Assembly (NCBI GenBank): GCA_017354895.1
Contig: CP071493.1
Span: 7,874,001-7,938,000, forward strand
Length of the DNA stretch: 64,000 nt
Direction: 5' to 3'
Source of the DNA: Podospora comata
Taxonomy: Eukaryota; Ascomycota; Sordariomycetes; Sordariales; Podosporaceae
Below are positions 11,590-22,343 of this stretch, piece after piece. The translations under genes and the position numbers were made by a program. Numbering within the stretch: the stretch's first letter is position 1; every line of letters begins with the position of its first letter. The notes beneath the pieces are model-generated. The model did no database searches and was not told the DNA's origin. It saw nothing but the letters and a program-made list of their open reading frames with translations.

Positions 11590-12539
11590 TCCGCCCCTCC
11601 AACTTGATTATTATGCCTTGTGCCCCTAGAAATGCTAAACTAAATAATACTCTCCCCGGGAGTATTATCTGTTTTGGCGCTAACTCTCTTATCGTTATTA
11701 TTATCGCGACTAAAAATAGTTCGCGTATTAAAACTAAATACAGTATGCTCCTGTCATGTGCATTTGGCCGAATAAATTGCCATTAACAGGCAATTCGACA
11801 CGAATTCCGTTAAGAGTTCCCCCCTAATAGCACGCACGACCAGCACCTACGACGGGTGGTCTGTGTAGTGGAAAAGGAGCCAGGGTATGGACGGTGATGA
11901 TCAGTAGAATATGGTTCCCACCAGTGCCTTGACGGAGGACATGGCGTGTCAAAGTTCTCCAGAGCAAGTGAGGGTGATCTAAAGTACGTCAGATCCTGAC
12001 CATATTACGCGGGAATGAAGTCGAGGTTCATCTTGCGTGCGACTTCCGGCTAGTCCTCTTCGTTGCTACGTAGTAAGTGTCGCCGTCTTAGTAAACGCAC
12101 AAGAAGTCGATGAGTCTAGAGAAGCAAAGGTTCAAACTAAATAGAAAGCTATAGTCTAGTAATTTATTAAATTTTGCTACTTGCTGACAATACTCTCAAC
12201 AACATTTCCACAAGAGGCAACAGCCCACCCATATTAACGTCAAAAACTCGGAAGCCAAACTTCACAATAGAACACCGGTTTTTAGCTACTCTAGCCTAGT
12301 TTTATTATTAACCACCCCTCTTATTGCCCAATCTTCACGCGCCCTCGACCCACAGAAACCGCCAAGACCATAAACTAACGTAGATAAACAAGCCACTTTA
12401 CTCACGAATAGCTAAGAACGAGTAGGCCGATAGCGATCGGATTCACCTCTTTAGGTCTTGAGGCTATGCGTAGAGAGAGGGAACTATACGTATATAATAA
12501 TATTTAGACTATAAGATAGAAGATAGAAGCCGAGCCGTA
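11590..12539. repeat. AT-rich, stop-dense tract; possible degraded transposon
   Basis: Rich in TA steps (TATAATAATATTTAGACTATA near 12491-12511) with stops in all frames and no coding remnant, unlike the flanking sequence. This pattern fits a transposon remnant mutated by repeat-induced point mutation, but I found no terminal repeats, target duplication or protein remnant to prove it. Confidence 0.4.
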
Positions 12540-12599
12540 GTGCGGCAGCACCATCAACGCCCATCGGGAGACATGACACCCACGCCTTATACCCTGTAT

Positions 12600-13690
12600 A
12601 ATCAGGCTGCGCTCCTCGGCTTTTGCTACGATGGTATTGGCTTCCTGCAACGAGAGAAAAACACCAGGTTTTCTTGGGCGGAAGACATGGACATGGAGGA
12701 TGGTGTCAAAGGGGGAGCACGAAATGGCTGCTCGTGTCGGATGTGGTGCATGGGTTTGATTCGGCGAACTGGAGGAATAAATATCTCTGGGGGGATGAAG
12801 AGGCGAGGATAGATGCAGAGATGAAGACGATGGCTTATCAAAGGGAAGTAGCAGAGTGGCTGTGGGGGGGTTGTTTGGAGATGATGGTCAAGGTAAGCGG
12901 GTTTTGATTTCTGCATACTGTTTAGAGAAACTCCGACGCTCTTGACAATGTTATGATGCTTTTATTACCTACAGTACCTGGGCATCTTCGCTCGACTCGG
13001 TGACTTTTTGGGGACCAAACTCCTGATCTCATGGTCGCCTTGTCCATCTTTACACTCTTGTCCATTGCTTGTGGCGTATCGCAATCCATGCTCCAGCTGT
13101 TGGTGCCCTCCATCTCTTGCTTCACCTCTTTTGCCCTCTCCGGGGTGAGTTGGTTCGTTTTTGTGCTCTGGGAGAGAGGGCTCTCGTCGCGACAGCACGA
13201 AGACAAACGGACTGCACGGGTCGAACCGCTGTTCCCGTAGAGGCTGGCGCGGGTAATAGGTTTGTATTGGGGTTGTTGTTGTAAGTTTGCTTTCCACTTG
13301 AACGATGCGAGGATATGTTGTCTGGCGTCCTGTTGTCAACTCTTAGCTAACTATTGCCCCTGGTTACAGCTGTCACCATGGGGGCTGTCACACAAATCCG
13401 AGTGTTGGGCGGGACTATTGGCCTGGCTGTTTGCTCAGCTTTGTTGCGTAGTCATGTCTGTTCTAGCACTGCCGGGCTTGAACTGACTGAAGAGCAAGCG
13501 TCTGCCACTTCCAAGGCTCCTGAGGCCCTTGGAGCGGTGCCGTTTGAAGATTTAATTCTGGTTAGACAGGCCTATGCGGATGTTTATACTCGGCAGATGA
13601 GGGCAATGCTGTACTTTTGTGTTGCCGCCATGGTATCGCTTCTGTTTCTTGCGGGGAAGCACCCACGAAGGTTACAAATAAGGGAAGGTG
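12600..13690 (+). pseudogene. Relic of an MFS (DHA14-type) efflux transporter with an unrelated-looking 5' part
   Basis: Three recognisable pieces in three frames. (1) At about 12975, after an intact intron (GTAAGC at 12893, CTACAG acceptor), comes LGIFARLGDFLGTK, which matches the MFS motif A loop. (2) A shifted frame gives LSIFTLLSIACGVSQSMLQL, like the following membrane helix. (3) After a second intact intron (GTAAGT at about 13280, TTAGCTAAC branch, TTACAG acceptor) comes TMGAVTQIRVLGGTIGLAVC and then VRQAYADVYTRQMRAML, typical of the last helices of 14-helix drug/toxin pumps. Most central helices are missing. The segment upstream of the first intron encodes DVVHGFDSANWRNKYLWGDE, which is not MFS-like and which I do not recognise. 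The gene is clearly inactive as a transporter. Confidence 0.65.
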
Positions 13691-13847
13691 GAGAGCTAGC
13701 GGCCCCCGTATGGTTAATGTTGTCACGATGCGGTTTCATTTGGCTTCGTGATGGATACATAGGTATTATACAAGTACGCCACAGATAAAGCGATCTATTT
13801 CCATGTCTCCAAACATTCTTACACACCATGCAAAATGTCTATCTAGA

Positions 13848-15677
13848 CTAGATAGTCAATCTTGTCGCGTTTCCAGCAACGTAATCGGCGACGAGCGCTT
13901 GTGCGTTTTCGATGGCTTTTCTAATCTCTTGGACCTGAACTCCAGCCAGCCTAGCTTGGGTTTTGGCCTTGCGGGTAGCTTCCCGAGCATTGGCAGCCCT
14001 CTGTTTGGCACTAGCGATTGCCTGGGCTGCATTCGCACAGAGTTGCCCTATTTCGTCGTCCACGTCACCGCTGAGGGCGAAGGGATCCCAATCGTCCAGC
14101 TCCTCGTCTTCCTCTGTGGGCTGTTGGATCAATAATTCGTGCCACCGCCCGGCCCTATCATTTTCCGGGGCTGCTTTGCCGTTCGCAAGAAGGTATTTTA
14201 TGCCTTTGCGAGCAGCGGAATCTGTGGCTGGACGATACCAGTCTATAATCGGGTTGTCTTGTGTTCCCTCACTCTTTCCTCGACGCCAAAGCTTTTCGGA
14301 TGTGATATTCACCTCCACGCCGCCAACTTTGATGGTGAACTCGTCCGGAATGATGATTGACAAAGGTATCTTGGGCACTTTGGCCTCCTCCCAGTTGACA
14401 TCCACATCGGGTGCATCTTGATTTGTCTTGTTGCGCTTAGACGGTCTTGGATCTTCTAGCGGCCCCTCGTTTGGCCGTTTCCTTGACAGTCTGGTCTGGT
14501 TCCCTAGACTGGCATTCCCACGCCCTTCAGTTGCGACTTCGCTTGATCCTACCCCGGTCTGTGGTTTTGGGTGTTGTGACTTCTCGAAAAGTATGTCCAG
14601 ATAGCTAGACTGAAGGAAATTATTCATAACCCTTCTATATTTTGTGACGTCGGCATCGAGCTCAGCCGCGTCGGCCTTGAACCAGGTGTCGATGGCGGAC
14701 AACTTTTTCACCAAATCTCTAGCCTCAGCTAGAGTTTTGGGAGGCGTCTGGATATTGTGCGTGATCTTCTCGTACAGCAGGATGTAAGCCAGAGCCACGT
14801 CGAACATTGCATTTTGGGAGCTGATAGGGACGCAGTGGCTGAACGAGCGGAACCATAACTCATCGGTGTCTTCGTCAATCACAATGTCGTTTGCTTGCAA
14901 ATCCTTGGAAATCAGTCCATATATCAAATTGAGGGTCTTGACACCATCGAGTAGTTTTTCAAGGTGAGCCAATTTAAAGGGTCGCTTCTTGTCTACAGTT
15001 GAAAAGGTATTGATATTGGGACCCCTTGCGGCCTGTGTGAGGTAGCCCACCACCGACTTCTTTTCGAGGACTGCATGGTGAAAGCGGCCAAGGATTTGAT
15101 CGTCAGGGACGGTAAGAATCCGATTAAGAACGTACAGATTGCGAAGGCAATGGGAGATTGTCTTTGCATCTTTCGTGCAGTAATATCTGAAATCGGCCTC
15201 AACGACGCGGCCTTCCTCGATTGGGCCTCCCTTTTCGCCGACAGTACTGATGTAAGCCACCCTGTCTACCTGGCCTGGTCTCCGGATCAGCTCCAGGAGC
15301 TTGTTTCGATAAACAAACCCGCGAAACCCACGTCCTGTCGGCTTCACAGCCTCGTGCTTCCTATCAACATAGGAAGGCTGGATAGGTATCGTGGATTTGC
15401 CCGAAGAAACAAGGTTTCCATCGGTATCTGCCACGAAAGTTTGATGTGCAGGAGCCAGCTTGTCGCAGATGGCTGGCAGCCAGGTTCTGGCGTGCTCGTA
15501 AAACATCTTTTCTGATTCGATTCGGCGCACATGGTTGTCGGGGATCTTGGGAACTGCTTCGGTAGCAAACTGGAGTTGCATGTACTGTCGGCGCTCCTGG
15601 TCGAAAAACACACAGGAATAGTGCGTGTCATCCCATTCGTCATGTTCAAACACGAACCTTCTGTGTTTGGGAATCAT
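13848..15677 (-). CDS. Protein-kinase-like fold protein, probably catalytically inactive, with coiled-coil tail
   Basis: Long single-exon frame. I start it at ATG 15677 (MIPKHRRFVFEHDEWDD), because the open frame upstream to 15701 offers only GTG. The length is then 609 aa. Residues about 80-340 follow the C-lobe layout of a protein kinase: a catalytic-loop equivalent ISKDLQANDIVID where active kinases have H-R-D and a downstream Asn, then a strand reading ELWFRSFSHC where D-F-G is expected, then the helix MFDVALAYILLYEKIT, like kinase helix F. The HRD His/Arg and the DFG Asp are not present, so phosphotransfer is doubtful. A low-complexity linker (KRPNEGPLEDPRPSKRNK) follows. The C-terminal 80 residues are Ala/Lys/Glu/Arg-rich and predicted helical. 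Such proteins are common and variable in fungal genomes. Function unknown. Confidence 0.7.
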   Translation of the reverse strand: MIPKHRRFVFEHDEWDDTHYSCVFFDQERRQYMQLQFATEAVPKIPDNHVRRIESEKMFYEHARTWLPAICDKLAPAHQTFVADTDGNLVSSGKSTIPIQPSYVDRKHEAVKPTGRGFRGFVYRNKLLELIRRPGQVDRVAYISTVGEKGGPIEEGRVVEADFRYYCTKDAKTISHCLRNLYVLNRILTVPDDQILGRFHHAVLEKKSVVGYLTQAARGPNINTFSTVDKKRPFKLAHLEKLLDGVKTLNLIYGLISKDLQANDIVIDEDTDELWFRSFSHCVPISSQNAMFDVALAYILLYEKITHNIQTPPKTLAEARDLVKKLSAIDTWFKADAAELDADVTKYRRVMNNFLQSSYLDILFEKSQHPKPQTGVGSSEVATEGRGNASLGNQTRLSRKRPNEGPLEDPRPSKRNKTNQDAPDVDVNWEEAKVPKIPLSIIIPDEFTIKVGGVEVNITSEKLWRRGKSEGTQDNPIIDWYRPATDSAARKGIKYLLANGKAAPENDRAGRWHELLIQQPTEEDEELDDWDPFALSGDVDDEIGQLCANAAQAIASAKQRAANAREATRKAKTQARLAGVQVQEIRKAIENAQALVADYVAGNATRLTI

Positions 15678-16232
15678 AGCGGTTGTCGTCTGATCGTCCA
15701 CGTAGGCAGGTAAGTACTGATGTTACCCGTACTTGCCATTTTCTAGGTTATTAATGATGCTGAGTAGGGATTTTAAACAACGATTCGCGACAACAAAGAA
15801 GTCGACATCTCGATCCGGAGATAGAGGCTTCCACTTTGGTGACCCGTCCTCAGCACTGCACAAAGGCACTGTCAGACTCGGCACACTTCGTACCATCTTA
15901 TCAAGACGAGGCTAATTCTTGGGGACCCCACAACCACCATGATTGGATGCTGGCGCTTTCCACCGTTCTTTGCAACCTGTCGCGGTGATGTTCCAGACCT
16001 GCAACCCTGACAACCAGAGAGGCCAATGATCAAGTGTAACCGCTGCGGAATTTATCTAACGCGCACTTATGCCCTTGGCTTTTCATTACTTGCTTAATGC
16101 ACACATTTCTTTTTGACGGATCAGAAAACTCGTCCCGTCATCGCTTGTAGCTGACAAGTTGTCACCCTCTGCACACTTCCCTGACACCTCCACACACCAC
16201 CGCCCAATGCAGCAAGCTGTCTCGCGTCTCAA
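15678..16232. other. Intergenic, about 0.55 kb
   Basis: Promoter side of the kinase-like gene and 3' flank of the next gene. Nothing else is recognised. Confidence 0.5.
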
Positions 16233-17761
16233 TCAAACAATAACTCCAGTCGGAAACCCCGCTGCATGCACATTTTCCCCAGCATGGCAGAGTTGCGGAA
16301 ACCCAACAGACATACACGCCACTCCCGCAAGTTGTTCCTCTCCGCCAACAGCATACCCATACTGCATCAGCTTGGTTTGATCAGCATACGTCTCCGTCTG
16401 CACATCCTGCCCATTGTCGACCACATACTCTCCCGTCATAGCAGGAAGCCGAATCATATCCATCGGCAGCGGAAGGGAAGGTAATGACACCGCACTGCCA
16501 ACAGGTGCAGGGATCCCTTGCCCGGACCCCGTCGGACCAGGTGGAACCTCGAGACAGACCTCGGGTACCGAACCCGGCGCCAGCACTGACCCGGCAAACT
16601 GCGGATCGGGGGCGAGGTCACTCATGTCGGGTGGGAGTTCGAGGTCAAAGTCGTTGGCGGTGGGGTTGTAAGCGGCGCTTCGTTTGCGGTATTTGGGTCG
16701 AAGGGTTTTGGCCGGCCAGACGTGGATGATGGATTGGTCGTCTGTTTACGGTGGCCACTGGTCAGCAGTTGGATGAATCGTGGGAATGGAGGTGCTCCAT
16801 ACCAATCCGGCCAGCCTTGAACGATGCCTCTGCTTTGGCAACATGGAATATTTCCTCCAGGATTGGCCTCTTTGCCCCATTTCGGAGCTCTTCTTGGAAC
16901 CAGGTTGAGATGGTCTCCATGACTACCGATTCCAAGCGTCCAATGTCAAAATTAGCCTCTTGGATCTCGGGATGCTGACGGTGATGGGGTTCCGTGATGA
17001 GTCTGATGAGGTGAACAAGGAGACGAATTCGCGCTGCAGTTTAAAGCGTTAACACCAGACACATTTGTGAGGAAAGGCGGGAAGCTAACGTGTCTTGGGA
17101 ATGTAGGAAGGGTCAACATGTCGAATTCTGTCATTCTCGTCCACCCCATCATCTTCTGGCCACCAAGGCGGCGCGGCGCTGTCGCCTTTGGTATAAGGGT
17201 AGTGATGCTTCTTCTTTGGGGCGATGATCTTGATCAGGATCCTGGCCAGGATGATGCATCCTCGCTGTTCAAAGAGTTGGAAACGTCCATCATAAAACTG
17301 CCACACAGCTTCTGCGTCCCCGATTCTGAGCGTGTCCGTCTTGATACGCCGCTGGGTTTGGGTCTGGGTTGAGGGCTGGACCGGTAGCTGTAGGGGCGTC
17401 GACACCGGCATCAAAGACTGGCAATTCGGCGCATAGGCATATCCGATCGACTGCGGATCTACGGCAAGCATCATATCGGCACTGTGGTATAAGCCGATCG
17501 GTTCTGCAAAGCTTGGGTTAGTGCTGACAAGGATAAATTTGGACCCGGGCTGCCAATGTTCAAACCTTGATGGTGATTGCCACCTCCATATGTGGGATCT
17601 GGCGGTTGATGATGCGGGAAACTGGCCTGATGGGCATAGGGGTCGAATGAAGTGTATGCCAGGTCCAAGAATTCAGGGGCCAGAGGCAGCAACTCGTCAT
17701 CAACAGCCATGGTGTTCGAGCTGATGATGACCGCTGGGGGAATTATCCCTTCAAACTCCAT
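16233..17761 (-). CDS. AFUB_079030/YDR124W-like (DUF2841) fungal protein
   Basis: Four-exon model: 17761-17566, 17503-17090, 17033-16803, 16741-16233. Introns are 62, 56 and 61 nt, all phase-consistent (for example a CACTAAC branch and TTTGCAG acceptor in intron 1). The predicted length is 449 aa. The conserved domain (DUF2841, also called the AFUB_079030/YDR124W-like helical bundle) is recognised from IGDAEAVWQFYDGRF, KIIAPKKKHHYPYTKGD, APPWWPEDDG and HVDPSYIPKT, followed by RIRLLVHLIRLI and an all-helical part. In Aspergillus fumigatus a relative lies in the subtelomeric hrmA-associated cluster tied to hypoxia and colony form; the biochemical role is unknown. The C-terminus is Pro/Gly-rich. 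ATG 17710 is an alternative start. It is the best-preserved gene in this part of the accessory block. Confidence 0.85.
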
Positions 17762-19048
17762 TGTGCTTCTGTTTGCTGAATCTTTGGTATCCTGTTGGGT
17801 AGCAGAGATTGCTTGGAAAACTGAAGTCGGCAAGGACAGGAAAACGATGTTGACCTGGAAAGCTCCAGAGCATTGGCACGGCCTTGCAATCAAAATCCAC
17901 ATCAACAAGACGGTTTGCAACACGGCAGAAGCTGCATATCACGCTGCATGGCGTGCACCTTTCACGATGCAGCGCCATTGGACGTGCCATATTACCCAAC
18001 ATCAGAGACAGGACGGCTGCAAACACTGCAGAACAGCATTAGTTGTGCTGATTCTATTGGGAATTTCAGATCCCCGCTCCCGTCTCTAAGAGTATTTTGC
18101 TTGAAATCCCATCCACAATATGCCCTTGGAACACCTTCCTTAGTCATAACGACGTCGAGTCTCCAAGCATGCGTTCTACACATCAAGGCCTGGGCAAAGA
18201 GCAGGCAGCCGAAAACTGCTGTTTTCCAGTTGGGCAAGCGACGAGCGACTTATGCAGGGCAGTTTTGCACCAAGCCGGAGTTGGACTGGTTGCAAACCTC
18301 AGCCCAGTGTTCTGCCCCGGATACCTCCCGATGGGATCATAGGCTCTCTAACACTTGGGAGTCCCTTTTGGGCCCTGGTTGACTTGAAAAGTGTCTTAGT
18401 ACAGTACCTGTTGGTCATTCGTGCACGTCACGCCGATCTGTTCTTGGAGCGTCACCTGCTTTACCCAAACTGCCACTGACAACGCAAGAGGCCAATAGGA
18501 CAAACAACCCCGTGGAGGAGCGGGGCGTTGAACAGTGCGAGCTGGAGGCTGAAGCGGGAGGCCAGTAATTGGTTTAGCGAGAGTAACAAGAGCTGAGGAT
18601 GTAGCATATCGGTATAAGCCATACAGAAGAAAAACACGAACCACATCACCTCCATCCACTGTTCCCAAGGGATTGAGCATCGATTCTCGTATTTACACGC
18701 AGCAGAATGAGCGCTTCTGTAGGTGTAAGGTATCAAAATACCTAATGATCTCATCACCACCTGAAGGATACACATTGAAATGCCCTCGTCTTAAAGTTTG
18801 TTGTTTTATAGATGTTTATCGGCAGCGACCTTGTCCTCGGACAAGCCCGGCAGTATGATGATCCCGCCCAACAAAACAAGAGAACAATACTTGCTGGTAT
18901 TCATCCGACAGGGCCGTAACAGATTCCTAAAACGTGAGTGTTGAGTCTCGAAACAGAAAATTGATCAAGTTGTCATGGCCTCCTCCAGCTGTCACCGTCT
19001 GTCCGCCACCTGGTGTTCTGCTCAGGGGCTATCAGAGGTGCGGCTGAG
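17762..19048. other. Divergent promoter region, about 1.3 kb
   Basis: Lies between the minus-strand DUF2841 gene and the plus-strand HET gene. No supported gene or repeat. The HET frame is open without an ATG from 18965 to 19048, so an upstream exon cannot be excluded. Confidence 0.45.
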
Positions 19049-21142
19049 ATGGGTGTAACCAGCCTCCTCGTTGCTCAAAAACAAATGAATATGCCTATCA
19101 GGGTTGCGCTTCACAATCTTTTCCGGTCAGACTCGACAGTTTCCGAATGCCTGTCTGAATATGACAAGTCGGACGAGATCATGTCCACCAAAGAGATTTT
19201 CAAGCACTCCTCGTCGCTCCCTCCCGGCGAAATCCGGCTGCTGTCACTGGTTCCTTCTTCGTCAACGCTCAACTTCCGCCTCATCACAACCCCACTTTCC
19301 TCTCCGGTTCCGTACCTCGCTCTCTCTTACGTCTGGGGAACACCCAAAACAGCGTCCGACTCATCTGCGCCATCAATCTCGGTAGACAACCAACCCTTCA
19401 TTGTCACCCCAAATCTGCACTCGGCGCTCACCTCGCTTTTGACTCCTGAGCTCCAGTCCGGTCTGCCAATATGGGTAGATGCGGTCTGCATCAACCAAGT
19501 GGACAACGTCGAGAAAGAAGGCCAGATTAAACAGATGGATCAGGTCTACCGCAACTCTGAAAGGGTTATTGTCCACCTTGGCGACAGTCCCAATCCCGAC
19601 ACGGCAAGAGCGGTGCAGCAGCTGAGAAGACTGGGAAAGAAGGTGTGGGATGCTGACGCGGTCATCCTGCGGGAGCAGGATATGCAGCATTGGCCCAATT
19701 TCGACCACCTCGATGATGAACCTGAGGAAAAAAGGAGGCGAACTGCGGTTAGAGACAAGATCTTCAAAATGATCAAGCAAGAGAGGGGTGGAATAACCTG
19801 GCCGCGCCCCAAGATTCCTGCTTCGGCAGCGTTGGATTTGTTCCATCGGCCTTGGTTCGGCCGGGCTTGGGTTATTCAGGAGCTTGTCATGGCACCTGAC
19901 CATGAGCGAGGTGATGGCGGCTGCGTGTTTGCTGTTGGGGCGGAGAGGATCAGATGGGAGCATCTCTGGGCTGCGCATCTCTTCTTGGTCTTGTGGTTCA
20001 TCTTGGAAGCAAGGTCGATCGGAAACGCAAAGACTTATCTCGGGAAACTGATTGCTTTTGGCGTCTATGTCAGAAGAACTGGCATGGTTCCGAGACCCTT
20101 CAGCGCCAGGGCGGCGCAAACACTGGGTCTGAGGAAGAAGTACTTGCAAGGAGAGCTTGGCCTTCGCTTGAAGGACTTGCTTCTGCAGCTCTATGTTGGA
20201 GATTCCGGAGGCTTGTTAGGGTGTAGATATCCCCAGGACAAGGTCAATGCATTGAGAGGGATGTCCAGTGATGGAGAAATGCTTGACAGGTTTATGACAC
20301 CAGGGGCGGATTGGGTAGACATCTACACTTCATTAGCCAGGTATTTGTACGAAGATGGGGATCTAGGCTTTCTTGGTCTGTGTCGGCAGCGAAATCCCAG
20401 ACTACCTTCTTGGGTCCCGGACTGGTCGCAACAACAACGTCCCCCGTGGCTGGGCTACAGCGGCGACAAGGGAATACCGCTCTACAATGCCGGGGGTGAC
20501 ACCAGAGCTGAGGTGCTTGCTAGGGGTGAAGATGGCCGCGTACTCGTACTCAAAGGCTACATCGTGGACACAATCCAAGATGTTGGATCTTTGTGGGTTG
20601 CTGACCTCGCCGACGATTTCAACTGGGAGTCGGCCAAGCTGCGTATCGATGATATTGACCGGTTCCTATCTCTCAGCGAGAAGTACACACCCCAGACGGC
20701 CAGGTGGCGTATAATGTCGGCCGACAAGGAACTGAACGATGTGATGCATCAACGGCGAGCCACCCAGGTGTCCCAAAAATCATTCGCCCTGTTGGAAAGC
20801 GCAACAAAACTATACGACCCCGGAGCTGGTTCATTTGGGGCTTGGTACCTTACATACCGCAATGTTCTGATGTCACTTTATGGAAGCCGAGCTTTTATTT
20901 CGAATAAAGGGTATGTCGGGCTGTGCCCGGGCACAGCGGATCTGGAAGACACGATTTTCATTCCCAGCGGGAGTCATTGCCCTTACGCCATCCGAAAGCA
21001 ACCCGCCCCAGCCTCCGTCTCCGACGCGGAAGAAAGATGGATATTGCTGGGTGAGGCATACGTCCATGGCATCATGGATGGGGAACTTGAACTGGGAAAG
21101 CCTACATCAGGCATCACCGCAAGCATGTTCTCACTGGCGTGA
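19049..21142 (+). CDS. HET-domain (heterokaryon incompatibility) protein
   Basis: HET-domain proteins act in fungal non-self recognition and can trigger cell death on hyphal fusion; many copies have no known partner. The three HET blocks are clear: GEIRLLSL and YLALSYVWGTP (residues about 55-95), then IWVDAVCINQ followed by QMDQVYRNSERVIVHLGD, and then RPWFGRAWVIQELVMA. The C-terminal part has the usual markers of the large HET family: YPQDKVNALRGM, LPSWVPDWS, and the final Cys/Gly region KGYVGLCPGTADLEDTIFIP and GEAYVHGIMDGE. Single exon, 697 aa from ATG 19049. The ATG at 19181 is an alternative, because the first 40 residues are not typical. It is intact, although its neighbours are decayed. 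It has no NACHT, WD or ankyrin part, so it is a stand-alone HET protein. Expression and allele specificity cannot be judged. Confidence 0.93.
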   Translation: MGVTSLLVAQKQMNMPIRVALHNLFRSDSTVSECLSEYDKSDEIMSTKEIFKHSSSLPPGEIRLLSLVPSSSTLNFRLITTPLSSPVPYLALSYVWGTPKTASDSSAPSISVDNQPFIVTPNLHSALTSLLTPELQSGLPIWVDAVCINQVDNVEKEGQIKQMDQVYRNSERVIVHLGDSPNPDTARAVQQLRRLGKKVWDADAVILREQDMQHWPNFDHLDDEPEEKRRRTAVRDKIFKMIKQERGGITWPRPKIPASAALDLFHRPWFGRAWVIQELVMAPDHERGDGGCVFAVGAERIRWEHLWAAHLFLVLWFILEARSIGNAKTYLGKLIAFGVYVRRTGMVPRPFSARAAQTLGLRKKYLQGELGLRLKDLLLQLYVGDSGGLLGCRYPQDKVNALRGMSSDGEMLDRFMTPGADWVDIYTSLARYLYEDGDLGFLGLCRQRNPRLPSWVPDWSQQQRPPWLGYSGDKGIPLYNAGGDTRAEVLARGEDGRVLVLKGYIVDTIQDVGSLWVADLADDFNWESAKLRIDDIDRFLSLSEKYTPQTARWRIMSADKELNDVMHQRRATQVSQKSFALLESATKLYDPGAGSFGAWYLTYRNVLMSLYGSRAFISNKGYVGLCPGTADLEDTIFIPSGSHCPYAIRKQPAPASVSDAEERWILLGEAYVHGIMDGELELGKPTSGITASMFSLA

Positions 21143-21289
21143 TTGGATTTGGTCTTCATTGCCATCATCATGGTAGTGCCCGAACGCCGTTAAATCAAAA
21201 GCCAGCCCATCCTAGTAGCCCAAACGCCTCCAATTAATGCATCTCACCCTCGAGTTCTCGGCCAACGTGCAGCCCTAGTCTCTGATCGT

Positions 21290-22343
21290 TCATATCCAAA
21301 CCTGGTCATCGGCCCTGTTTGCCTCCAAGTACTCCAAAACTTCCCCATAATCCCGACAAACATGCTTCGCATCCCACCCATCGCTCCCTGTAAAGTCCTC
21401 TGGAAACGTTGTGTGCTGCCCCTCCAGTGCAACATCACCGCAGCACATTATGCTCTGTCTCAGGTAATCAAAACAATGATTCAAATGCCACGCTCCCTCC
21501 TCTGGAAGCATGTCCAATCTGTTGGACTCGTAGGCTGCTACCACCCCGGCAATGGTGTGGAGGCAGTGGATCTGATGGGTTACCGAGGTGGTGAAGGTTG
21601 ACGATGGATACTCTTTCAGGGGGTGCGGAAGATTGTCAAATGAATCTTGGCCGCGGGAGGAGGTTTTGTTGACGGTCACGTAGCCGAGTCCGCCTGAGAC
21701 TGACTGTCAGTATGGAAACAAAGAGAGCAACAGGTTGAGTACGCATACGAGGAACGATTCCCAGCCACTTCTTCCTGACGGCCTCGGTGAAAAAATCAGA
21801 GCTGTTGTCTGGGACGAAAAGAGGGTCGGGTTGGAAGGTTGTTATTTGCTGAGAGACTGTGCACAATCAAAACTTAGCACGCAACGGCCTGGGTGTCTGT
21901 CTTGTCAGAATCAGGGGAGGCATACAATATGGCGCAAACCCGGTGATATCACCCCCTATTTCACCCTTTGCCCCTTCATTGTTTTGTTTCCCTGGCAGGA
22001 TGGAATATTCCGGCCACCGCCTCTCAGCAACCAACACCAGAATCACCACCAGCATGACTGTGTCGAGAAGTGATCTAATGGACATGATAGTCTTGCACAT
22101 CCATCTCCTCTTCTTTCTCGGTTGATTTGACCGGCATTGACATGACGTGGCAACATGTGCATGTTGTCGCCCCTCTGTATCAATAGCCCAAGACTTTTCC
22201 TCATGATCGTCGTTCATGAGCGCGGCTCTGGAGTTGTCGCTGCGCGCGTTTTGGGATGAAACGTCGAATTCGTCATCGTGGTGGTGGTCGTCGTTGTTGG
22301 GGAGATCGGTATAATACCGCGGTGAGGGTAGTGGCTGCATCAT
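21290..22343 (-). CDS. UstYa-like (DUF3328) membrane oxidase family protein
   Basis: UstYa-family proteins catalyse oxidative steps (for example cyclisation) in fungal RiPP and other mycotoxin pathways. Three exons: 22343-21926, 21856-21749, 21693-21290; introns 69 and 55 nt with GTATGC donors; 309 aa. Spliced hallmarks are GFAPYFSQQITTFQPDPLF, TEAVRKKWLGIVPRGLGYV and the two HxxHC motifs HQIHCLHTI and HLNHCFDYLRQSIMCCGD, in the expected order and spacing. One membrane helix (SLLDTVMLVVILVLVAE) follows a disordered, Asp/His-rich N-terminus. The family places the catalytic part on the lumenal side. The gene converges on the HET gene (148 bp between stops). No precursor peptide, P450 or synthase lies beside it, so its pathway is unknown; it may act with genes elsewhere or be an orphan. 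Confidence 0.9.
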
